Source: Acinetobacter nosocomialis
GTDB lineage: Bacteria; Pseudomonadota; Gammaproteobacteria; Pseudomonadales; Moraxellaceae
Direction of reading: 5' to 3'
Length of the DNA stretch: 64,000 bases
Assembly (NCBI GenBank): GCA_025736915.1
Contig: CP107049.1
Coordinates: 744,001 to 808,000 of the forward strand
The position numbers and the translations under genes are program-made. A model generated the notes under the pieces. The model saw only the letters and a list, made by a program, of their open reading frames with translations. It searched no databases and was not told the DNA's origin. Of this stretch, positions 57,763 through 64,000 are shown one piece after another. Position 1 is the first letter of the stretch, and the number at the start of each line of letters is the position of its first letter.

Positions 57763-59109
57763 ATGTCTTCAAATATCAATCTAGATGCAAAAAAAGCAAC
57801 TGAGATTAAATTATTTAGCTTCTCAACTCCAGCCATGCGTGCCTTTCACATGTCTTGGCTCGCGTTCTTTGTCTGCTTCTTCGCATGGTTTGCCTGCGCT
57901 CCATTAATGCCTGTTATTAAAGGCGAATTTGGCTTAACAAAAGATCAAATTGCCAATATTAATATTGCCGCCGTTGCGATTACGATTTTAGTACGACTCG
58001 TTGTTGGACCACTTTGTGATAAATATGGTCCACGAATTACCTATACAGCCCTACTCTTACTCGGCAGTATTCCCGTATTTGGTGTCGCTGCTGCCAACAG
58101 TTATGAATCTTTTCTATTCTTCCGTTTGCTGATTGGTGCAATTGGCGCAAGCTTTGTCATTACGCAATATCATACAAGTATTATGTTTGCACCTAACGTT
58201 GTAGGTACAGCAAATGCTGCAGCGGCTGGTTGGGGTAATGCTGGTGGGGGTGCAACTCAAGCTTTAATGCCTTTATTACTCGGTGCAATTGTCATGTTTG
58301 GTGTTGAACAGACTATGGGCTGGCGCATTGCACTCATCGTACCTGGTGTAATGATGGTGATTGTTGGCGTCCTTTACTGGAAACTTACCCAAGACTGTCC
58401 TCAAGGAAACTTTAAAGTAGTTCGTGCACAAGGTATTGAAGTTGGCAGCGGTAAAAAAGGCGGTATGGCAATTTTAATGCAGGCTGCTCGTAACTACCGT
58501 GTCTGGATTTTATTTGTGGCTTACGGTGCATGTTTCGGTATTGAAATTTTCATCCATAACGTTGCAGCAATGTACTATGTTGATCAGTTCAAGATGGATT
58601 TAAAAACTGCTGGTTTAACCGCGGGGATATTTGGTCTTCTTGCACTCTTTGCTCGTGCACTTGGCGGTATTATTTCCGATAAAGTCGCACTCAAAAAAGG
58701 TTTAGATGGCCGCACTAAAGTACTGGTACTCATGATTTTAGGTGAAGGTTTATTCTTAATTCTTTTCTCTCAAATGAATGTGGTTGCTCTTGCAATTATT
58801 TCCATGACCATTTTTGCCTTGTTTACTCACATGGCTTGTGGCGCGACATATGCTCTCGTACCATTTATTGATCGTAATGCTTTAGGTGGTGTTGCAGGCA
58901 TTATTGGTGCAGGTGGTAATGCAGGTGCTGTTGCAGCTGGCTTCTTATTAAAAGGTTTGCTAGATGTTCAAACTTGTCTATTTATTTTAGGTGGTTTGGT
59001 TATGGTCGCAGGCTGTAGCGTAATTCTAATTCGCTTCACGACTGAACATAAAGAAAAAGAACAAGTACTTTTTGAACAAGCATTACTTGAACGTAATTCC
59101 GCAGCATAA
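57763..59109 (+). CDS. Nitrate/nitrite porter, NarK/NasA family (MFS)
   Basis: A 448-residue 12-helix carrier. ATG 57763 follows GGGGGA. The nitrate signature region is GTANAAAAGWGNAGGGATQ in helix 5 and IIGAGGNAGAVAAGF in helix 11; FLFFRLLIGAIGASFVITQYHTS carries the conserved Arg. It imports nitrate or exchanges it for nitrite. No nitrate reductase genes lie beside it. A sigma54 promoter and structured leader indicate assimilatory, nitrogen-limited expression. Confidence 0.92.
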   Translation: MSSNINLDAKKATEIKLFSFSTPAMRAFHMSWLAFFVCFFAWFACAPLMPVIKGEFGLTKDQIANINIAAVAITILVRLVVGPLCDKYGPRITYTALLLLGSIPVFGVAAANSYESFLFFRLLIGAIGASFVITQYHTSIMFAPNVVGTANAAAAGWGNAGGGATQALMPLLLGAIVMFGVEQTMGWRIALIVPGVMMVIVGVLYWKLTQDCPQGNFKVVRAQGIEVGSGKKGGMAILMQAARNYRVWILFVAYGACFGIEIFIHNVAAMYYVDQFKMDLKTAGLTAGIFGLLALFARALGGIISDKVALKKGLDGRTKVLVLMILGEGLFLILFSQMNVVALAIISMTIFALFTHMACGATYALVPFIDRNALGGVAGIIGAGGNAGAVAAGFLLKGLLDVQTCLFILGGLVMVAGCSVILIRFTTEHKEKEQVLFEQALLERNSAA

Positions 59110-59279
59110 TTTCTACAAGAAGCAGAAATCAAAATGATGTCTGCTTCTTTAATTTTCTTCTCATAAAATACGATTCTTAAGAACTTTTTAATTCTTCTTA
59201 AATATTCCCTCCAACTATATCGATATTTTTCGATATATCTTCTACAATAAATCATCATTATTATAATTTTCCATTAATC

Positions 59280-60494
59280 ATGACTAAAACTGACAACCAA
59301 TTTTCTCAATCCCTTATCTATATGCTGATTGGCAGTGCAATTATTTTGGCCCTTTCATTAGGTGTCCGTCATGGTTTCGGTCTCTACCTTGTACCCATGA
59401 GCCATGAATTTGGCTGGGGACAGCATGTTTTTAGTCTTGCGATAGCCATGCAGAACCTGATCTGGGGAGCTGTTCAGCCTTTTACCGGTGCAATTGCAGA
59501 TAAATATGGTAGTAAAGTTGTGGTTGCTGCTGGTGGCTTACTTTATACCCTAGGCCTACTTTTAATGGCCTTTAGTTCAAGTGTACTCATTTTAAATTTA
59601 AGCTTAGGTCTTATTATTGGTTTAGCTTTATCAGCAACCTCTTTTACGGTTTTACTGAGTGCAGTAGGCCGAGCTGCCCCTCCAGAAAAAAGAAGTATGG
59701 CAATGGGTATTGCCAGTGCAGCAGGCTCTTTTGGTCAGTTTATTATGTTGCCATCTACCCTCCTCTTACTTAAAACAGTGGGATGGTCATCAGCTTTAAT
59801 GGTCAGTGCGCTATTAATTGCTCTTATTATCCCCCTAGCGTGGATGTTAAAAGGACCAAGCAATCAAACACCAAAAGCTATTGCACAACCTCACCTCACA
59901 TTTAAACAAGTACTGAATATTGCTAGAAAACATAAGCCATTCTGGTGGTTAGCTTTAGGTTTTTTAGTATGTGGCTTCCAAGTTGTATTTTTAGGGGTAC
60001 ATTTGCCAGGTTATTTAATCGACCACGGCTTTGATGCAGCTACAGGAACTGTGTTTCTGGCACTAGTTGGACTATTTAATATTGTGGGGACTTATGGTGC
60101 TGGTTGGTTAGGAGATCGTTTCTCAAAACCTAAATTATTAATGGCGCTTTACGGCAGCCGTGGCGTCGCGATCATTGCCTTTTTATTATTACCCTTAAGT
60201 ACTTATACGGTATATGCTTTTGGCGTCATTATGGGTCTTCTATGGCTCTCTACTGTTCCGCTCACCAATGGCATTGTCGCGAATATGTTTGGTGTTAAAT
60301 ATCTTTCAATGTTAAGTGGTATTGTGTTTTTCACCCATCAAGTTGGTTCTTTCTTTGGCGGTTGGCTTGGCGGTGTTAACCATGACTTAACAGGGAATTA
60401 CAATGCGATTTGGCTATGTTCAATAGCTTTGAGTATATTAGGGGTAATTGTACATTTCTTTGTAAATGAGGAGGCTGTTATTCATGACACATAA
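59280..60494 (+). CDS. MFS transporter (OFA/MCT-like)
   Basis: A 404-residue, 12-helix major facilitator. LSLGVRHGFGLYLVPMSHEFGWGQHVFSLAIAMQNLIWGAVQPFTGAIADKYGSK is typical of the monocarboxylate/oxalate-formate branch. The substrate cannot be told. Its stop overlaps a 44-residue membrane peptide by 11 bases. It lies 170 bases after the nitrate porter and may have its own promoter. Confidence 0.88.
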   Translation: MTKTDNQFSQSLIYMLIGSAIILALSLGVRHGFGLYLVPMSHEFGWGQHVFSLAIAMQNLIWGAVQPFTGAIADKYGSKVVVAAGGLLYTLGLLLMAFSSSVLILNLSLGLIIGLALSATSFTVLLSAVGRAAPPEKRSMAMGIASAAGSFGQFIMLPSTLLLLKTVGWSSALMVSALLIALIIPLAWMLKGPSNQTPKAIAQPHLTFKQVLNIARKHKPFWWLALGFLVCGFQVVFLGVHLPGYLIDHGFDAATGTVFLALVGLFNIVGTYGAGWLGDRFSKPKLLMALYGSRGVAIIAFLLLPLSTYTVYAFGVIMGLLWLSTVPLTNGIVANMFGVKYLSMLSGIVFFTHQVGSFFGGWLGGVNHDLTGNYNAIWLCSIALSILGVIVHFFVNEEAVIHDT

Positions 60495-60618
60495 TGCCTT
60501 ACTTTTGAAAACAATTATGACTTTCTTCATTGTAGCTCTTCTGGTTCTTTCTATCGTTTTATGGAAACAGACACCTGATTTATTTGAATATTTTAATCAA
60601 GCATTTTGTGCACACTAG
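60484..60618 (+). CDS. 44-residue single-helix membrane protein
   Basis: MTHNALLLKTIMTFFIVALLV opens a frame of 44 codons that overlaps the MFS stop by 11 bases; GAGG lies upstream of its ATG. One hydrophobic helix (about 8-28) is followed by WKQTPDLFEYFNQAF. Such peptides often regulate an adjacent carrier. Coding status is supported by overlap and ribosome site only. Confidence 0.55.
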   Translation: MTHNALLLKTIMTFFIVALLVLSIVLWKQTPDLFEYFNQAFCAH

Positions 60619-60688
60619 AGATATGAGGCGCTAAAATCGCTCTGTACGTTGTCATAAAAATATAAAAATCGTATGGTCTAATGAAAAT

Positions 60689-60718
60689 AAAAAAGCCCGC
60701 AAGTTTGCGGGCTTTTTT
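60689..60718. terminator. Bidirectional intrinsic terminator
   Basis: AAAAAAGCCCGCAA with TTGCGGGCTTTTTT. It serves the leftward sthA and the rightward MFS transcript. Confidence 0.9.
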
Positions 60719-60737
60719 ATGAAAAACTTATTTAAAA

Positions 60738-62150
60738 TCAAAACAAGCGATTCATACCGTTAAGTGCAGCTACACGGTAAGCTTCAGCCATGGTTGGATA
60801 GTTAAACGTTGTTTCGACAAAATATTTCAAAGTATTGTTTGGGCTGTGCATAACTGCTTGCCCAATGTGGATAATTTCGGCAGCGTTATTACCAAAACAG
60901 TGAATACCTAAAATTTCTAAAGTGTCGCGGTGGAAAAGAATCTTCAATTCACCCACTGTATCACCCGTAATTTGTGCACGAGCCAAATGACGGAAAGATG
61001 CTTGACCTACTTCATACGGAATTTTCTCTTCCGTTAATTCCTGTTCATTTTTACCAATTGATGAGATTTCCGGAATGGTGTAAATACCCGTTGGGATATC
61101 ACGTACTGGCTTCGCATCTTCACCACTCATGTTTGCGCCAGCACAGCGCCCTTGGTCATAAGCAGCAGAAGCAAGAGATGGCCAACCAATCACGTCACCA
61201 GCAGCATAGATGTTTTCAACTTCAGTTTGGTATTGATCATTTACTGAAAGCTGACCGCGGTTGTTTGGAACTAGCCCAACGTTCTCAAGACCTAAGCCTT
61301 CTGTGTTACCTGAACGGCCATTACACCAAAGAATCGCATCGGCTTTAATCTTTTTACCACTTTGTAAGTGTAAAACAACATGGTCATCAAATGTTTCAAG
61401 ATGATCCATTTGTTCGTTGTGGCGAATTAACACACCTTGTTCACGTAAGTGATAAGACAAAGCATCGGCAATTTCATCATCTAGATAACTTAATAGTTTT
61501 TGCTGAGTATTAATCAAGTCAACTTTATGATCTAAACCAATAAAGATCGAAGCATATTCACAGCCAATAACGCCTGCGCCGTAAATAATGATTTTTTGAA
61601 TTGAGTAATCAAGATCAAGAATTTTGTCTGAATCAAATACACGTGGATGGTCAAAGTCGAGACCTTGTGGATGATAAGGACGACTACCTGTCGCAATCAC
61701 GATTTGCTTACAGATGATTGTTTCTTTAATGCCTTCATGGCTAAAAACTAAAACTGTATTTTTATCTTGAATATATGCACGGCCATGAAATACGCCGATT
61801 TTGTTGCGGTCATAAAAGCGTGTATGCGTATCAACCTGTTGTTGAATCACTTTGTGTGCGTTGCGCAAAACCTGTTTCATGGTGAACTGTTTCCATTCAC
61901 CTACTTTTTGAAACATTGGATCACGTTGATAGCGAATAATACTAGAAACTGTTTGACGCAATGCTTTACTTGGAATCGTTCCTACGTGGGCACAGTTACC
62001 ACCGAGTTGATCACGTACATCTACAATTGCAACACGCTTACCCGCTTTTGCAAGCTTCATTGCCGCGCCTTCACCTGCAGGTCCAGAACCGAGAACTACC
62101 GCATCGTACTTAACGAAATTCCCACTAACGACCTCTTTTTTACGTGGCAT
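60738..62150 (-). CDS. sthA: Soluble pyridine nucleotide transhydrogenase
   Basis: A 470-residue FAD enzyme. ATG 62150 ([16 protein letters not shown]) follows AAGGAG. FAD motif: [23 protein letters not shown](P) motif: [15 protein letters not shown]; second FAD motif: IYAAGDVIG. The redox site reads [16 protein letters not shown]: the first Cys is kept and the second is replaced, as in SthA and unlike lipoamide dehydrogenase. It moves hydride between NADPH and NAD+. Confidence 0.93.
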   Translation of the reverse strand: MPRKKEVVSGNFVKYDAVVLGSGPAGEGAAMKLAKAGKRVAIVDVRDQLGGNCAHVGTIPSKALRQTVSSIIRYQRDPMFQKVGEWKQFTMKQVLRNAHKVIQQQVDTHTRFYDRNKIGVFHGRAYIQDKNTVLVFSHEGIKETIICKQIVIATGSRPYHPQGLDFDHPRVFDSDKILDLDYSIQKIIIYGAGVIGCEYASIFIGLDHKVDLINTQQKLLSYLDDEIADALSYHLREQGVLIRHNEQMDHLETFDDHVVLHLQSGKKIKADAILWCNGRSGNTEGLGLENVGLVPNNRGQLSVNDQYQTEVENIYAAGDVIGWPSLASAAYDQGRCAGANMSGEDAKPVRDIPTGIYTIPEISSIGKNEQELTEEKIPYEVGQASFRHLARAQITGDTVGELKILFHRDTLEILGIHCFGNNAAEIIHIGQAVMHSPNNTLKYFVETTFNYPTMAEAYRVAALNGMNRLF

Positions 62151-62346
62151 TGAAAGCTCCTTCCTCTCTTGAATGACCATATTTTATAATAGATTATGAC
62201 TAATATGCGGTGAATTTATGTATTTCTCAACCCTATATTTCTGAATAACCACATTTATTATATGAATAGTTATTTTCCGCTATTAACCAAAGAACTCCGC
62301 TATAATACAATGTCAATGTCTCTATAAACGAGTGGAAAAGTTAAAT

Positions 62347-63360
62347 ATGTCAGAACACCGTAAACCTGAACAGGGTGTAAAACTTCGTGGCGCAGAAAAA
62401 GTCGCAAGAATTCCTGTAAAAGTTGTACCTACGGTTGAAGTGCCGCGTAAACCTGACTGGATTCGTGTCAAGATGACGGCACCAGAAGAAGTTCAGCGTA
62501 TTAAAACCACTTTACGTGCTCAAAAACTCCATACCGTTTGTGAAGAAGCAGCTTGCCCTAACCTACCAGAATGTTTTGGTGGTGGTACAGCAACATTTAT
62601 GATTATGGGTGATATTTGTACACGTCGTTGCCCGTTCTGTGATGTAGCACATGGTCGTCCAAATGCGTTAGACCCTGATGAACCTCGTCACATGGCAGAG
62701 ACCATTGCCAATCTTAAACTCAAATACGCAGTAATTACTTCGGTTGACCGTGACGACCTGCTTGACGGCGGTGCACAACATTTTGTGGATTGTATTAAAG
62801 AAGCTCGTGCGCTTAGTCCAAATACATTACTCGAAATTTTAGTGCCAGACTTCCGTGGACGTATGGATATTGCTTTACGCATTATGACTGAATGTCCCCC
62901 AGATGTTTTCAACCACAATATTGAGACTGTACCTCGTCTATATAAAGCGATGCGTCCAGGTTCAGACTATCAGCACTCTTTAAACTTATTGAAAATGTTT
63001 AAAGAATACTGCCCTGACATCCCAACCAAATGTGGTTTGATGGTAGGTATTGGTGAAACTGAAGAAGAAGTGATTGCATTACTTGATGACTTACGTGCTC
63101 ACGATGTTGACTATGTGACTATTGGTCAATACTTACAACCTTCTAAACAACACGCGCCAATTGACCGCTTTGTAACACCAGAAGAGTTTGAACGTTATGC
63201 AGAGCATGGCCGTAAACTTGGCTTTAGAAATATCTGGTCTGCGCCAATGGTTCGTTCAAGTTACTTTGCTGATCGTCAATATCACGGTGAGCCAGTTCCA
63301 GAAGTTCGTCGTAAAGTAGATCCTGCTAAAAAAATCGCGGTTCAGGTCGTCGAAGCTTAA
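62347..63360 (+). CDS. lipA: Lipoyl synthase LipA
   Basis: A 337-residue radical SAM enzyme. The auxiliary cluster motif is [12 protein letters not shown], the radical SAM cluster CTRRCPFC, and the C-terminal RSSY serine ligand is in MVRSSYFAD. It inserts two sulfurs into octanoyl groups to make lipoate. ATG 62347 (MSEHRKPEQ) is chosen over a GTG at 62332. The start region is divergent from sthA. Confidence 0.97.
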   Translation: MSEHRKPEQGVKLRGAEKVARIPVKVVPTVEVPRKPDWIRVKMTAPEEVQRIKTTLRAQKLHTVCEEAACPNLPECFGGGTATFMIMGDICTRRCPFCDVAHGRPNALDPDEPRHMAETIANLKLKYAVITSVDRDDLLDGGAQHFVDCIKEARALSPNTLLEILVPDFRGRMDIALRIMTECPPDVFNHNIETVPRLYKAMRPGSDYQHSLNLLKMFKEYCPDIPTKCGLMVGIGETEEEVIALLDDLRAHDVDYVTIGQYLQPSKQHAPIDRFVTPEEFERYAEHGRKLGFRNIWSAPMVRSSYFADRQYHGEPVPEVRRKVDPAKKIAVQVVEA

Positions 63361-63376
63361 TAAATTGAATGTCTCT

Positions 63377-63406
63377 AAAAGCCCTCTAAACTAGAGGGCT
63401 TTTTAT
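63377..63406. terminator. Intrinsic terminator after lipA
   Basis: AAAAGCCCTCTA, loop AAC, TAGAGGGCTTTT. The next 235 bases up to the fadE-like start show no gene. Confidence 0.9.
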
Positions 63407-63641
63407 TTGTATAAGAAAATCAATAACATTTCTTGACAAATCGATAAAACAAGCCATTACACATTCATTTAAAAATATCTTATATCTAAAAGCACGATAT
63501 ATCCCTGCTCAAGCATATACATCAATTGCGACATAAAAAATTAAATTTAAACAGCATTAAAAAATTAGCTAGTTAAGCCTTAAATCTCTCCTCGCTTTTT
63601 TGTAACTTCCAACTTGAGGGCTTATCTAGCAAGGAGCAAGT

Positions 63642-64000
63642 ATGATTTTCCTACTCTTTGTTTTAAGTATTGTGATTCAGCTCGCTGCAATATGGGCAAT
63701 TTTCTTTTTTAACCTAAACAGAGTCATTGGTAGCATTCTTATGATTGCGGTAGCTATACTTACCGCAATCATTTTAATGCCATGGTCACTGCTTTTAGGG
63801 ATTCCTCTTATTGCTCTTAGCATTATTATTTTGTTTAAGCCTTTACGGTTTAGCTTAATTACAAAACCTGCTTATAAAACTCTGGCAAATTCAATGCCAA
63901 GCATCAGTACAACCGAACAAGAAGCATTGGAAGCAGGAACAAGCTGGTGGGAAAAAGAATTATTTATGGGTGCACCAGATTGGTCGCAATTTGAAAAGTA
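63642..64000 (+). CDS. fadE: Acyl-CoA dehydrogenase FadE, N-terminal part (cut by window end)
   Basis: The first 119 codons of a frame that runs off the window. AAGGAG precedes ATG 63642. Two or three N-terminal membrane helices (MIFLLFVLSIVIQLAAIWAI, SILMIAVAILTAIILMPW) are followed by STTEQEALEAGTSWWEKELFMGAPDW, characteristic of the long FadE-type dehydrogenase of fatty acid oxidation. Confidence 0.85.
   Translation, partial: MIFLLFVLSIVIQLAAIWAIFFFNLNRVIGSILMIAVAILTAIILMPWSLLLGIPLIALSIIILFKPLRFSLITKPAYKTLANSMPSISTTEQEALEAGTSWWEKELFMGAPDWSQFEK

Noticed and set aside
57763..60494. Nitrate porter as part of a nitrate reductase operon
   Set aside because: No nar, nas or nir enzyme gene lies in the neighbourhood; the next gene is an unrelated MFS carrier.
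1..64000. CRISPR arrays or insertion sequences
   Set aside because: No regularly spaced direct repeats with unique spacers, no transposase-like protein and no IS-type terminal repeats were seen.

Overview
The window looks like an Acinetobacter baumannii (or very close relative) chromosome carrying one complete prophage. The flanking genes (queF, rodA, mltB, rlpA, tsf, rpsB, map, sthA, lipA, fadE) are typical gammaproteobacterial housekeeping genes in low-GC sequence. The proposed SOS-type operator is of the UmuDAb kind described in Acinetobacter, which lacks LexA. The species call is inference from gene content and style, not from a database match.

Positions 138-214 are an intact tRNA-Arg(CCG). 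Its last 15 bases recur at 43038-43052, so attL and attR bound a prophage of about 42.8 kb. From left to right the prophage holds: an SRAP gene and a umuDC pair (1-4.2 kb) with an 800-base gene-free stretch between them; a leftward lysis cassette (Rz1, Rz, SAR endolysin, holin; 4.2-5.4 kb); a rightward acyltransferase facing the tailspike gene (5.7-9.5 kb); a leftward late operon read from terminase down to tail collar (9.6-29.2 kb) for a contractile-tailed myovirus with DUF2184 capsid, DUF3383 sheath and DUF3277 tube; morons and a putative late regulator (29.3-32.0 kb); leftward early replication genes (32-36.5 kb); a cro/CI-type switch (36.3-37.3 kb); a rightward early operon with a Sak4-like recombinase and a small excisionase (37.5-41.7 kb); and the integrase next to attR. 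Six copies of a TAAAACA-N3-TGTTTTA operator lie in two triplets on either side of the repressor gene and cover two matching promoters, as in lambda OR/OL.

To the right of attR, 43.1-64 kb is core chromosome: an ABC-2 exporter, queF, a conserved hypothetical, rodA-mltB-rlpA (cell wall), a DUF962 protein, azlCD with an AraC regulator, a DUF3465 protein, tsf/rpsB, map, a large OmpW-like porin, a nitrate porter (narK family) with a sigma54 promoter and an ANTAR-like leader, a second MFS carrier with a 44-residue membrane peptide, sthA, lipA and the start of fadE.

The most notable signals are: (1) an apparent programmed -1 frameshift (A AAT TTT heptamer, 7-base spacer, 8-bp stem) joining the tail assembly chaperone to a small downstream frame; (2) the two-cluster operator system, with a repressor whose autocleavage dipeptide appears to be Met-Gly; (3) a perfect inverted-repeat operator in front of a prophage umuDC; (4) two consensus DnaA boxes in the gene-free stretch; and (5) sigma54 plus antitermination control of the nitrate porter.
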